64,000 nt of DNA, taken from assembly GCF_024519315.1 (NCBI RefSeq), contig NZ_JANIIC010000002.1, forward strand, positions 186,001 through 250,000, written 5' to 3'. A program made the position numbers and the translations under genes. Within the stretch, counting starts at the first letter, position 1; each line of letters begins with the position of its first letter. Below are positions 29,734 through 38,870 of this stretch, in pieces. The notes beneath the pieces are model-generated. The model did no database searches and was not told the DNA's origin. It saw only the letters and a list, made by a program, of their open reading frames with translations. The stretch comes from Streptomyces malaysiensis subsp. samsunensis. GTDB lineage: Bacteria > Actinomycetota > Actinomycetes > Streptomycetales > Streptomycetaceae.

Positions 29734-30957
29734 TCACCATGCGACAGGCAGCGAGATCAGGCCACGCGCGCGGATCGACGGCCGCCATCGGAGCCGCTCC
29801 CTCGGAACGTCCAGCCGAAGCCCCGGGAAACGCCGAAGTAGCGCGGCCAGAGCGATTTCCGTCTCGATTCGGGCCAGGGGTGCGCCGACGCAGTAGTGGA
29901 TGCCATGACCCAGCGCAAGGTGACCGGACCGGCCAAGATGTGGATTGAACCCGTCCGGATCCTCGAAGTGGGCCGGGTCACGGTGTGCAGAGGCCACCGA
30001 GAGCAGCACGGTCTCCCCGGCGGGGATGGTCACACCGCCGATCTCGATCGCCTCGAGCGGGAAGCGGCGGATCCCCAGCGACGCCGGGCCCTCGTACCGC
30101 GCCAGCTCGTCGAAGGCGGCCGCGAGTCCGCTCGGATCCTCGCGCAGCTCCTGGAGGGTCTTGGGGTGGTCGAGCAGGGTGAGCACCGAATTGGCGATGA
30201 GGTGGACGGTGTTCTCGTAGCCCGCGAGGAGGATGAGGAAGGCGAGCGAGGTCAGTTCGTCCTCGGTGAGCCTGCCGTCCCCGGTCTCGTCGTCACGGAC
30301 CCGGATGAGGTCGGAGAGCAGATCGTCCCCGGGCTCGGCGCGCTTCTTCGCGATCAGCCCGGTGTAGAAGCGCAGCATGCTGCCGACCGCCTCCTTCGCC
30401 GCCCGCGGCCGCGCCGGATCGGGGGTGATCAGGGCGTCGCTCCAGGCCCGGAAGTCGCGCCGGTCGCGCTGCGGAACGCCGAGCAGATCGCAAATGACGA
30501 TGATGGGCAGCTGCCCGGCGTAGGCGGCGAGGAGGTCCGCGCGGCCGTCGGGCTCGATGGCGTCGAGCAGTTCGTCGGCGATCCGCCGGACCGGTTCGCG
30601 CATCTTCTCCACGCGGCCGGGGGTGAACGCCTTGACCACCAGCCGGCGTACCCGGGTGTGGTCCGGCGGGTCCATGTTGAGCAGATTCCTGTCCAGGGCG
30701 GGCGGCAGGGAGAAGCCGCTGTAGTCGCCCGGCGCGGCGTGGCGGTTGTCCAGGGCGAGGCGCGGATCGGCGAACAGCCGCCGCACATCCTCGTAACGGG
30801 TCACCAGCCAGGCGGGGCGCCCGTCGGTACCGGCGATCCGGTGGACCGGACCGGCCTCGCGGAGCTGGGCGAGGGCCGGGTGGAGGTCCTCGATCATCGG
30901 GGCGGTGTCAACGAGTTCCGGGCCGTCCGCTCCGGCGGCGTTCGCGGTGTTCTGCAT
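29734..30957 (-). CDS. Cytochrome P450 monooxygenase (CYP107-like)
   Basis: 407 residues, soluble bacterial P450. Motifs: AGYENT at 245-250 in the I-helix (oxygen activation; Asn at the residue before Thr), EXXR as E284-R287, and heme loop LALGHGIHYCVGAP with heme-ligand C356. Usual enzymes have Phe where the heme loop begins; here it is Leu. No ferredoxin or reductase gene adjoins, so electron partners must be elsewhere. Substrate unknown. Stands alone between mutA and the MITE-like element. Confidence 0.93.
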   Translation of the reverse strand: MQNTANAAGADGPELVDTAPMIEDLHPALAQLREAGPVHRIAGTDGRPAWLVTRYEDVRRLFADPRLALDNRHAAPGDYSGFSLPPALDRNLLNMDPPDHTRVRRLVVKAFTPGRVEKMREPVRRIADELLDAIEPDGRADLLAAYAGQLPIIVICDLLGVPQRDRRDFRAWSDALITPDPARPRAAKEAVGSMLRFYTGLIAKKRAEPGDDLLSDLIRVRDDETGDGRLTEDELTSLAFLILLAGYENTVHLIANSVLTLLDHPKTLQELREDPSGLAAAFDELARYEGPASLGIRRFPLEAIEIGGVTIPAGETVLLSVASAHRDPAHFEDPDGFNPHLGRSGHLALGHGIHYCVGAPLARIETEIALAALLRRFPGLRLDVPRERLRWRPSIRARGLISLPVAW

Positions 30958-30971
30958 GGCTCCCGACTCTA

Positions 30972-31160
30972 GGGCCTGTCTGGGGTTGTGATCTGGATCA
31001 GGGAGCGGGGCGTGGTGCGTGCGATCGCAAGGCGCCGGAAGGCCCTCGTAGCGGAGCTACTAGGACCTTCCGGCAACGCGGCGAGAGGGGGCACCTCCCA
31101 GCGGTAGCTGGGGGAGCGTGCCACGCCCCGCGAGCCCAGATCACAACCCCAGACAGGCCC
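30972..31160. mobile_element. MITE-like element with 25-bp perfect terminal inverted repeats
   Basis: GGGCCTGTCTGGGGTTGTG plus six further bases (30972-30996) is repeated exactly in inverse at 31136-31160. Inside, GCGGGGCGTGG / CCACGCCCCGC continues the pairing, CCGGAAGG...CCTTCCGG forms a central hairpin (31042-31080), and CTCCCAGC-GGTA-GCTGGGGGAG forms another. The element is 189 bp with no coding capacity. It begins 15 bases upstream of the P450 start, so it may carry or disrupt that promoter. No clear target duplication was seen. Confidence 0.8.
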
Positions 31161-31181
31161 AAGGCGCCGGCGTCCTCCGGG

Positions 31182-31283
31182 CCTGGACGGGTGGGCCGTT
31201 CCAGCCCGTCCAGGTGATGCGCACGCCGGGGCGAATGGTGTGGCCGGGAGGCGGCGCCGGGGCTGAATCTCCCCGGCGCCGCC
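31182..31283. terminator. Two hairpins after the MAB_1171c-type gene
   Basis: CCTGGACGGG / CCCGTCCAGG at 31182-31213 and GGCGGCGCCGGGG / CCCCGGCGCCGCC at 31250-31283 (13-bp perfect stem, 8-base loop). The second lies 58 bases past the stop of the minus-strand operon and is the likely terminator. Confidence 0.75.
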
Positions 31284-31340
31284 TGTGCCACGGGCGGCCC
31301 CGACCCCCGTCCAGGGCCACCTCGTCTGTGATCCCCCCGT

Positions 31341-32525
31341 TCACCGCCGCTGGGCGGCGGTCTCCTCCCTCAGTTCCGCGAGCACCTCGTCCACCAGCGG
31401 CAGGTGGTAGACGTCGGCGACACGGGCGAGATGCTCATGCTCCGCCACCAGTTCGGCTCCCGTCGCCACCACTACGCTGTCCGCCGCGGACTCCGGCACA
31501 TGTCCGTCTGCTTGATTCAGCAAACCGCGTCTGAGCGCCGCCGCTTCCACTACGGCAGCAAGTTGCCAATCGTCGAGTCGCGCCGCGCCGGCCTTGACAT
31601 GGGCGATCTCCAGCGCGCGGGCCTCCACATGACGCCGTACGCCGCGCTGGACATCCCGGATCTCCGCCATCTGACGGTTGGCCCGCCACTCCAGGTCCGC
31701 GAACGGCCACCAGCCGGTCCAGCGGGAGTGCCCCATGGACACCTCGGGGGCCTTCGTGGTGACCTCCCGCCACAGCGGCCGCAGCCTCCGGAAGCGGCGC
31801 CACGCGGAGGCCCTCGGGCCCACGGCCGGGATGGCGAAACCCGCCAGCACCAGGAGCGCCGCGACCGAGGCGGTCAGCGGGGCCACCCCATTGGAGAGCC
31901 AGTACAGCTCATGGCCCGCCCAGGAGAAGACAAAACCGATCAGCTTGCAGGCGCAGTACGCCAGCCCCAGCCAGCATCCGGCCGCCAGCACCCGCAGCCC
32001 CCGGGCCAGCCAAGAGCCGCGCAGGGTGGCGGCATAGCGCGGGCACAGCATCCCGAGCCCCGCCAGACCGGCTCCGAAAATGGCCAGATACAGCACCAGG
32101 AAGAGAACCACTCCGGGGGCGTCGGCGTAGGCGGTGCTGAAGTCGCGCGGGTGCTCCACGGCGTCGGGGCGGCCCACCGCGAACGCGACGATGGCCACGG
32201 TCCATGCCACGGCCACTGCGGCGACCACGAGGCCGGGCCGCACCGCCGACCCCGTCCAGCGCAGCAGCAGCACCAGGGCGCCGGTGGCGAACACCACGAC
32301 GGAGGAGTAGAGGAAGACCATCGCGAGATTGGCGACGCCCACCAGGCCGTCGAACCAGCGGTAGACGCTGGGCGCGGAGAGCAGGAACACATTCGCCACG
32401 GCCGCGGTCATCACACACGCCAGGCCGAGATCGGCGTTGGCGCGGTCGCGGAACCAGGCCCGGGTCTTGTAGCCGGCCATCGTCCAGGCGGCGGCGCCGA
32501 AGCACAGATAGACGAGGTCAAACAC
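31341..32525 (-). CDS. MAB_1171c-type (DUF6545-like) putative membrane transporter/sensor
   Basis: About 394 residues. Seven or eight hydrophobic segments fill the first 240 residues (VFDLVYLCFGAAAWTMAGY to ALLVLAGFAIPAVG). The last 150 residues form a soluble domain with WREVTTKAPEVSMGHS, then ADLEWRANRQMAEIRDVQRG and a His/Ala-rich helical end. This architecture is seen beside ImmA-type proteases and XRE regulators in actinobacteria; no function is established. GTG 32525 was chosen because it overlaps the protease stop by 8 bases and gives the usual family N-terminus; longer readings pass through the neighbour's repeats. Confidence 0.75.
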   Translation of the reverse strand: MFDLVYLCFGAAAWTMAGYKTRAWFRDRANADLGLACVMTAAVANVFLLSAPSVYRWFDGLVGVANLAMVFLYSSVVVFATGALVLLLRWTGSAVRPGLVVAAVAVAWTVAIVAFAVGRPDAVEHPRDFSTAYADAPGVVLFLVLYLAIFGAGLAGLGMLCPRYAATLRGSWLARGLRVLAAGCWLGLAYCACKLIGFVFSWAGHELYWLSNGVAPLTASVAALLVLAGFAIPAVGPRASAWRRFRRLRPLWREVTTKAPEVSMGHSRWTGWWPFADLEWRANRQMAEIRDVQRGVRRHVEARALEIAHVKAGAARLDDWQLAAVVEAAALRRGLLNQADGHVPESAADSVVVATGAELVAEHEHLARVADVYHLPLVDEVLAELREETAAQRR

Positions 32526-33282
32526 CGGTCTCACCACCCGGTTCACCGCGTACGCCACCGTGGTCGCGGTCGGTGCCGTCGGTGCCATCGGTGCCGTTGG
32601 TGCCATGGGTGCCGTTGGTGCCATCGGTGCCGTCCGTGCGTCGGGCCCTGCCGGCGCGGTCGCCGCCGTCGGTCCTGTCCGTACGCACATGGCCCAGCGC
32701 CGGGCCGAGCGCCGCGGCGAGTTCGGCCGCCCGGCCCTGGGGCGGCAGCCCGTGGTCCGGCGAGGTGGGCACCACATGCTCCATCAGGAGGGTGCCCAGC
32801 ACCTCGGTCTCGCGCTCGGTGAGGTTGTCGTAGCAGTGGTGGCGGGCGAAGTCCGGGGTCATCCCCAGCCGGCGCATCGCGGTGGTCACATCCACCGACG
32901 GCGTCCACATCCGCAGCGCGTCCTCGGTGACCGCCGGGTCCTGCTCGTGCCCCAGCAGCAGATGGCCGATTTCATGCAGCACGATGTGGATCTGGTGCCA
33001 GGGGGACGTCCTGAGCTCGTAGAAGATCCAGTAGTCCTGGTCGGTGGAGGCGGTCATGCCCGAGACCACACCGCCCAGGCTCATCGGCACCAGCTGGACG
33101 GGGCGTCCGACGCGGCGGGCGACCAGGTCGCACAGACCGGGCAGATCGGTCGAGGCGGGCAGCCCGAGCTCCTTGATGAGCTGCTTGCACCGCCGCCGCA
33201 TCCGGCCCACTCGCATGCCTGTACCACCCTCGTATCCGGTCCGCCGCCAGGAGGAGAACAGCTGCGGGTCAGCCACGGCCAT
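32518..33282 (-). CDS. ImmA/IrrE-type zinc metallopeptidase
   Basis: 254 residues. Zinc motif HEIGH in IHIVLHEIGHLLLGHE, as in ImmA proteases that cleave or inactivate partner XRE repressors. An N-terminal region MRRRCKQLIKELGLPAS recalls the usual domain start. The last 60 residues contain repeats of Gly-Thr-(Asp/Asn/His) encoded by 9-bp units. Its start overlaps the XRE gene by 14 bases and its end overlaps the membrane gene, so the three form one operon. The expected partner is the XRE protein encoded upstream. Confidence 0.85.
   Translation of the reverse strand: MAVADPQLFSSWRRTGYEGGTGMRVGRMRRRCKQLIKELGLPASTDLPGLCDLVARRVGRPVQLVPMSLGGVVSGMTASTDQDYWIFYELRTSPWHQIHIVLHEIGHLLLGHEQDPAVTEDALRMWTPSVDVTTAMRRLGMTPDFARHHCYDNLTERETEVLGTLLMEHVVPTSPDHGLPPQGRAAELAAALGPALGHVRTDRTDGGDRAGRARRTDGTDGTNGTHGTNGTDGTDGTDRDHGGVRGEPGGETGV
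32572..32634 (-). repeat. Seven 9-bp repeats in the ImmA-type gene
   Basis: Seven contiguous units GGCACCGAT/GGCACCAAC/GGCACCCAT (minus strand) encode (G-T-D/N/H)7 near the protease C-terminus. The unit keeps the frame. In another frame the same DNA reads as APM/APT repeats just upstream of the next gene. Confidence 0.9.
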
Positions 33283-33796
33283 TCGTCGCCCCGCCGTCCG
33301 GACCGTCCGAACCGTCCGCCCCTCCGGCGCCGTTCGGGCCGGGTGGTTCGGGCGGGAGGTTCATCTGCTGCCGGAACTGGGAGATGATCGTGGTGAGGCT
33401 GTCCTGGACTTCCGGCGGGAGGCCCACGGAGCGCAGCGCGATGCTGCGGACCCGCTTGTCGCGCATCGCGACGAGGAACCGTACCTCCTCCTCGACCCGC
33501 TCCGCCTGCGAAGGCGACAGATCGCCCAGCAGGTAGCCGACGGGCACGGCGAAGAACTTGGCGAGCGCCCGCAGCACATCCGGGCTGGGGTTGGTGCGCC
33601 TGCCGTTGCGCAGCATCGACAGATACTGCTCGGTCAGGCTCACCCCGCCGTACTCCTCGCGGCCGCTGATCTCCTCGGCCACGTGTGCGTTGGTGTACGG
33701 CGCGCCCGGCGGGTGCATGGTGGTGAACAGGTAGTTGAGCCGCTCCGCCAGCGGGCTGCCGGCCGCGTCCGGTGACCTGTCGGCATCCGCTGCCAT
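33269..33796 (-). CDS. XRE-family helix-turn-helix regulator
   Basis: 175 residues. Helix-turn-helix at about 35-85 with GVSLTEQYLSMLRNGRRTNPSPDVL and ALAKFFAVPVGYLLGD, similar to EspR/short regulators of actinobacteria. A C-terminal domain has EEEVRFLVAMRDKRVRSIAL and a Gly/Asp-rich tail. First gene of an XRE / protease / membrane protein operon; by analogy with ImmR-ImmA it would be the protease substrate. A perfect inverted repeat at 33936-33949 upstream is a candidate self-operator. Confidence 0.85.
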   Translation of the reverse strand: MAADADRSPDAAGSPLAERLNYLFTTMHPPGAPYTNAHVAEEISGREEYGGVSLTEQYLSMLRNGRRTNPSPDVLRALAKFFAVPVGYLLGDLSPSQAERVEEEVRFLVAMRDKRVRSIALRSVGLPPEVQDSLTTIISQFRQQMNLPPEPPGPNGAGGADGSDGPDGGATNGRG

Positions 33797-33935
33797 TGCG
33801 CCCCCTCACGGCCGGCTCCCGGGTTCAGCACCCTCACGGTTGGTTAAGGCGGACGACGCCGCGCGATGCATCCTGCCATGAGCGTCGCGCGGGGCACCAG
33901 ACCGGTTCCTGATCGCGGGGGGCCGACCGACTTAA

Positions 33936-33949
33936 CTACCAGTTGGTAG
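33936..33949. promoter_or_regulatory. Inverted repeat, candidate operator of the XRE operon
   Basis: CTACCA-GT-TGGTAG is a perfect 6-bp palindrome with a 2-base centre, 140 bases upstream of the XRE start and 130 bases downstream of the small gene's stop, in a locally A+T-richer stretch. Confidence 0.45.
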
Positions 33950-34078
33950 CTGAGCCAAAAGGGTGATCCGTGGGGCGAGGGAGGCGGCCGGCCGACGGCC
34001 GCGATGTCCGCTTGTTGCCAGCGGCCGCGGCCGGGGAACCGGTGTCCTCCCTCGCGTCCCAGCGCATGCGCCGGGTCG

Positions 34079-34249
34079 TCAGTCCACGCTCTGGAGGATG
34101 TGGGGCTCGGCGAGGTCGTCCTCGTAACCGGCGAGTCGGATCGGCGCGGAACGCGCCCATACCTCCAGACTTCCCACCTCCGCGGTCTGCACGAACCGCC
34201 CGCTGCTATCGGCGGGCGCGTCGTCGCTCTGTGTTTGTTCGGGGGTCAC
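34079..34249 (-). CDS. 56-residue acidic protein, conserved-looking, unknown function
   Basis: Starts at GTG 34249 behind AGGGAG (6 bases away). The N-terminal 20 residues are polar (MTPEQTQSDDAPADSS). The C-terminal part, VQTAEVGSLEVWARSAPIRL then AGYEDDLAEPHILQSVD, has ordered amino-acid use unlike noise. No Cys, signal or membrane segment. It precedes the XRE-ImmA-membrane operon on the same strand with a 282-base gap holding a possible operator. A leader/core division as in RiPP precursors can be imagined, but no modifying enzyme is adjacent. Confidence 0.65.
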   Translation of the reverse strand: MTPEQTQSDDAPADSSGRFVQTAEVGSLEVWARSAPIRLAGYEDDLAEPHILQSVD

Positions 34250-34853
34250 CGCACACTCCCTCGTGTCGGCTGAACCGGATCTGTCGTCAGATTAACCAGC
34301 GCCCGAACGCGGCGCGCGTCGATTCTCATGAAGTGGACAACGAGCCGCCGACCGGACCGCGTTCCACCCCCGGTGACCGCCGAAAACCTCCCGTGGTGAG
34401 CTGGTACGTGCGAGGCCCGCCGAACTCGTCTCATCAGGTGGACACGGCGGTATCCCAGGCGACACGGCCGTCGGACCGCGGCAGGGCCGTACGCCGCCCC
34501 GCCCAGCCGCCATGGGCGGTGGCCGGGCGCGACCGGGCGCGACCGGGCGCGTGCTCACGGACCGTATCCGGTCCGGACTCCCGGTGATCGCCTCCGTGGT
34601 GGCGCGGGCGCCGACAGCACTTTCAGGGCCGGGAGATCCGAGGTCTTACCGCGTCTCCAGCTCTAAGGCGCCATTTCCCCCTTGCGTGGCCGCCGTCCAT
34701 CCGATGTTTATGGCGCACAAGGGGTTCCCGTTACCTCACGCGGCTGCATCATGCCCGAGGGGTTCAGATCGAGGAACCTCAGGCATGTACGTGACCGCCG
34801 CCGCTGCCCCCGCAGAAGACCGCCCGCACCCGGTTCACACCCCCTGGAGCGTC
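34250..34853. other. 600-bp intergenic region upstream of the GH95-like gene
   Basis: Divergent leader between the 56-aa gene and the GH95-like gene. GCGCGACCGG-type units repeat at 34528-34551 and CGGACCG-TATC-CGGTCCG forms an inverted repeat at 34558-34575. TGGTTAATCTGACG near 34290 (minus) could be a -10 region for the small gene. The plus frame is open through much of it but its sequence is low in complexity and lacks a ribosome site. Confidence 0.4.
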
Positions 34854-37184
34854 ATGTCATCCGCACCCACCCGAAGGACCGTCGTCGGCACCGCCGTGGC
34901 CGCCGGTACCGCCGCCGGGCTCGCCGGCCCGGCCACCGCGTACGCCGCCGGACCGCGGGCACCCGCCGCGGCCGCCCGCCCCGCGGAGGACCCCTGGACC
35001 AGGGTCCTCGCCGACGCCGACATGGTGTGGCGGAAGCTGCCGCGGACCTGGTACGAGGGCCCCTTCCTCGGGAACGCCCTGCTCGGCTCGGGCATCTACG
35101 CGGAGCCGGGCGGCGCGAACGCGGTGCGCTTCAATGTGCAGCACAGCGAGGTCCAGGACCACCGGCCGGAGTTCGGCTCCCTCTTCGGGCTCGCCCGGCT
35201 GCCCATCGGGTACTTCACCCTGGAGCCGGTCGGGGCCATCACCGCCGTCGACTGGCGGCTGCGGCTGCGCGACGCCGAGCTGACCGGGACCATCACCACC
35301 GATCAGGGCACCCTCGACCTGCGCGCCCTCGTCCACAACTCCCGTTCCGTGCTGGCGATCGAGGTGACTCCGAGCGCCGGTGAGGCCGCGTTCCGCTGGG
35401 TGTTCCACCCCGCCGAGGCCATCAGCCCGCGGGTCGCCTTCAAACCCGTCCCCGACGGCTACACCGGCAATCCCCCGGCCGTGGTCGAGGACCACGGCGG
35501 CGTCCTGGCCGCCGTGCAGCCGCTGCTCGCCGGGGCAGCATGTGACGGCCTGGCGGGAGCGGACCCGCGCCGGGCGGCGGACGCTGTACGTCACCGTGGC
35601 CCACTCCCACCCCCGGCGCACCGCGCGCGACCGCGCGCTCAAGGACATCCGGTCCGCCTCTGCGCTCTCCTACGACGCCCTCGCGCCCGCCCACCGCTCC
35701 TGGTGCACGCGTACTACCGGAAGAGCTTCCTCTCCCTCCCCGACGCCCGGCTACAGCGCTTCTACTGGATCCAGCTGTACAAGGTGGCCGCGGCCGCGCG
35801 CGCCGACGCCCCCGTGATGGCCACCTCGGGGCCCTGGCTGGAGTCCACCCCGTGGCCCGCGACCTGGTGGAACCTCAATGTGCAGCTGGAGTACTGGCTG
35901 ATCCACGGCTCCAACCACCTGGAACTCGACGCGGTGACGCGGGCGCTCGGCGAATTCCGCGACAACCTCTCCAGCCAGCTCGACACCCCGTACCGCAAGG
36001 ACTCGGCGGGCATCCCCCGCACCACCGACATCCACCTGGTCAACGGCGGTGGCGTGGAAGGCGGCGGCTACGCGGTCGGCATCCCCGGCCAGGACCCGCC
36101 CACCCCCGAGGTCGGCAACCTCACCTGGGCGCTGCACAACGTCTGGCTGACCTACCGCCACACCATGGACGAGTCGGTGCTGCGCGATGTGGTCTTCCCC
36201 CTGCTGCGCAAGGCCGTCGCCTACTACCTCCACTTCCTCGCCCCCGGCAGCGACGGCAGGCTGCATCTGCCCGCCACCTTCTCGCCCGAGTACGGCGTCA
36301 ACGCGCCCGACTGCAACTACGACCTGATGCTGCTGCGCTGGGGCTGTGCCACCCTCCTGGACTCGGCCCGGCTCCTCGGCGTCGACGACCCCTCGGCGCC
36401 GCGCTGGCGGGATGTGCTGGCGAGGCTCACGCCGTACCCCGTGGACGAGAACGGCTTCATGATCGGCGCGGGTGTTCCCTTCGCCAAGTCCCACCGCCAC
36501 TACTCCCATATGCTCGCCGTCTATCCGCTGTACGAGGTCACCTGGGAGGACCCCGCGAAGCGCGAGCTGATCGAGACCTCCCTCGACCACTGGGTCGGCT
36601 TCGAGGGCGCGCTCCAGGGCTACACCTTCACCGGCGCCGCCTCGATGTCGGCCCAGATGGGGCGTGGTGAGGACGCGCTCGGGTACCTGGGTGAGCTGAT
36701 GCGCCGCTTCATCCAGCCGAACACCATGTACAAGGAGTCCGGGCCGGTCATCGAGACGCCGCTGTCCGCCGCGCAGTCGCTGCACGACATGGTGTGCCAG
36801 AGCTGGGGCGGGGTGAACGGCGTCATTCGCGTATTTCCCGCGCTGCCCGCCGCCTGGCGGGAACTGGTGGTCCATGACTTCCGTACCCAGGGCGCCTTCC
36901 TGCTGAGCGCCGCCCGCGAGGACGGCCGGACCCGCTGGGTGCGGCTGCGCAGCGAGGCGGGCGCGCCGTGTGTCGTACGGCATTCGCTCGACGGGCCCAT
37001 CGAGGTGCGGGACGCGCGGGGGCGGCGGCTGCCGTACGAGACCGTGGGCGCGGGAACGATCCGGATCGCGCTCACCCGGGGCCAGGAGGCCGTCATCACC
37101 GCCCACGGCGACCGCCCGGATCTGACGGTCCGCCCGGTCGAAGCCGATGAGCCGGCGGCGCGCTGGGGGCTCCCCGCGTCCTGA
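34854..37184 (+). pseudogene. Tat-exported GH95-like glycoside hydrolase with two compensating frameshifts
   Basis: ATG 34854 follows GGAG and opens a twin-arginine signal (TRRTVVGTAVAAGTAAGLAG). The N-terminal domain (WYEGPFLGNALLGSGIYAEP) and the catalytic barrel (TWWNLNVQLEYWLIHGSNHL, NLTWALHNVWLTYRH, TFSPEYGVNAPDCNYDL) match the GH95 / alpha-fucosidase-like family. Between 35532 and 35704 the correct family sequence (QHVTAWRERTRAGRRTLYV, then HPRRTARDRALKD) is in the next frame: GGGG at 35532-35535 has one base too many, and TGGTGCAC at 35701 lacks one G. With both repaired the protein is about 776 residues. Either sequence errors or a decayed gene. Confidence 0.8.
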
Positions 37185-37248
37185 TCCCCCGGCCCGGGGC
37201 GCCATCGGATGACGCGTGCCGACCGCGGTTCCGGGATACCCATCACGC

Positions 37249-38808
37249 ATGAGACGCATCAGTGACTTCGACCGCCGGCTGTTCGCGCGGGTCGCGGACA
37301 GCCGGCTCCGCGGTGTCCATCCGATGCTGCCCCGGCTCAGCCGGGCCGCCGACCACGGCCGGCTGTGGTTCGCCACGGCCGGAGTGCTCGCCACGGTGGG
37401 CGGCCGCACCGCGCGGCGGGCCGCGCTGCGCGGGATGGGCTCGCTCGCCGCCGCGTCGCTCGTCTCGAACGTCGTGGTCAAGTGGACCGTGGAGCGCAAG
37501 CGTCCGGTCCTGGACACGGTGCCCCTGATGCGCCGGCTGCGCCGGCAGCCGTGGACCAGCTCCTTCCCCTCCGGGCACTCGGCCTCCGCCGCCGCCTTCG
37601 CCACCGGGGTGGCCCTGGAGTCCTCGCGGTACGGCCTGCTGGTCGCCCCGCTCGCCGCCGCCGTCGCCGTCTCCCGGGTGTACGTGGGCGTCCACTACCC
37701 CAGCGATGTGCTGGCCGGTATCGCCCTCGGCGCCGGGGCCGCCGCGCTCACCTGCCGCTACTGGCCGCCGCGCCCCGAGGTCCCGGCGCAGGCCAGGCCG
37801 AGGGTCTCGGCACCCGCCCTGCCCAAGGGCGAGGGGCTGGTGGTCCTGGTCAACCCGCGGGCCGGGGTGGCCGGTACCACCGGCGGATTCACGGTCGCCG
37901 AGCAGCTGCGGGTGCTGCTGCCCGGCGCGGAGATCCTGGAGTGCGGGCCCGGCGACGACCTCATGGACCTGCTCCGACAGGCCGCCCAGCGCGCCGTGGA
38001 CCGGGCCGGGGCGCTGGGCATCTGCGGCGGGGACGGCAGCGTCAACGCGGCCGCCACGATCGCGGCCGAACGCGGGCTGCCGCTCGCCGTGTTCCCCGGC
38101 GGCACCCTCGACCACTTCGCGCTGGACCTCGGCGTACCGGCCTTCGAGGACACCGCGCACGCCGTGACCGAGGGCGACGCCGTGGCCGTGGACCTCGGCC
38201 GGGCCACCCCCCTCGCGGGAGGCGGCGGGACCAGCCACTTCGTCAACACCTTCAGCCTCGGGTTCTACCCGGAGATGGTGCGGATCCGGGAGGGCCTGGA
38301 GGGCCGGCTCGGCAAGTGGCCCGCGGCCGCCGTCGCGCTCACCCGGGTGCTGCGCACCGCGAGCCCCATGGAGGTGAAGGTCAACGGGCGGTCGCGGCGG
38401 CTGTGGATGCTGTTCGCGGGCAACGGGATCTACTCCCCCGAGGGCTTCGCGCCCACCTACCGTCAGCAGCTCGACGGCGGACTGCTCGACGTACGGGCGA
38501 TCGACGGGGAGGAGCGGCTGGCCCGCACCCGGCTGCTGATCGCGGCGCTCACCGGCACGCTCGGGCGGTCGCACGTCTACACCACTCGGCGGATGCGCCA
38601 ACTGCGCCTGTCGGGCCTCCACAACGTGGACAGCCGTGCCTACGATGGAGAGGTGGCCGCCGACCCGGCGGAGGAGCTGCTGGTCGACAAGTGGCCCGGG
38701 GCGCTCACCGTCTACCGCCCCGCCGAGCCGCAGAACGAGCTGCTCCAGCGGGCCCGTACGGCCGCCGCGAAGGCACCCCATCGGTGGAGGGCCCTACTAC
38801 GCAAGTAG
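37249..38808 (+). CDS. PAP2 phosphatase - diacylglycerol kinase-like fusion
   Basis: 519 residues. The N-terminal PAP2 domain has the three phosphatase motifs KWTVERKRP, PSGHSAS and SRVYVGVHYPSD among membrane helices. From about 205 a diacylglycerol/sphingosine kinase-type domain follows with VVLVNPRAG and the nucleotide site GICGGDGSVN, then GNGIYSPEGFAPTYRQQLDG. It probably acts on membrane lipid phosphates; the natural substrate is unknown. ATG 37249 begins the family-like MRRISDFDRRLF; a GTG at 37216 in frame is less likely. Confidence 0.88.
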   Translation: MRRISDFDRRLFARVADSRLRGVHPMLPRLSRAADHGRLWFATAGVLATVGGRTARRAALRGMGSLAAASLVSNVVVKWTVERKRPVLDTVPLMRRLRRQPWTSSFPSGHSASAAAFATGVALESSRYGLLVAPLAAAVAVSRVYVGVHYPSDVLAGIALGAGAAALTCRYWPPRPEVPAQARPRVSAPALPKGEGLVVLVNPRAGVAGTTGGFTVAEQLRVLLPGAEILECGPGDDLMDLLRQAAQRAVDRAGALGICGGDGSVNAAATIAAERGLPLAVFPGGTLDHFALDLGVPAFEDTAHAVTEGDAVAVDLGRATPLAGGGGTSHFVNTFSLGFYPEMVRIREGLEGRLGKWPAAAVALTRVLRTASPMEVKVNGRSRRLWMLFAGNGIYSPEGFAPTYRQQLDGGLLDVRAIDGEERLARTRLLIAALTGTLGRSHVYTTRRMRQLRLSGLHNVDSRAYDGEVAADPAEELLVDKWPGALTVYRPAEPQNELLQRARTAAAKAPHRWRALLRK

Positions 38809-38870
38809 TACGCGCAAGTCTGTGCTCAAGGACGACGACGAGGGGTCCTCCCACCGTCAAGGATGAGGGC

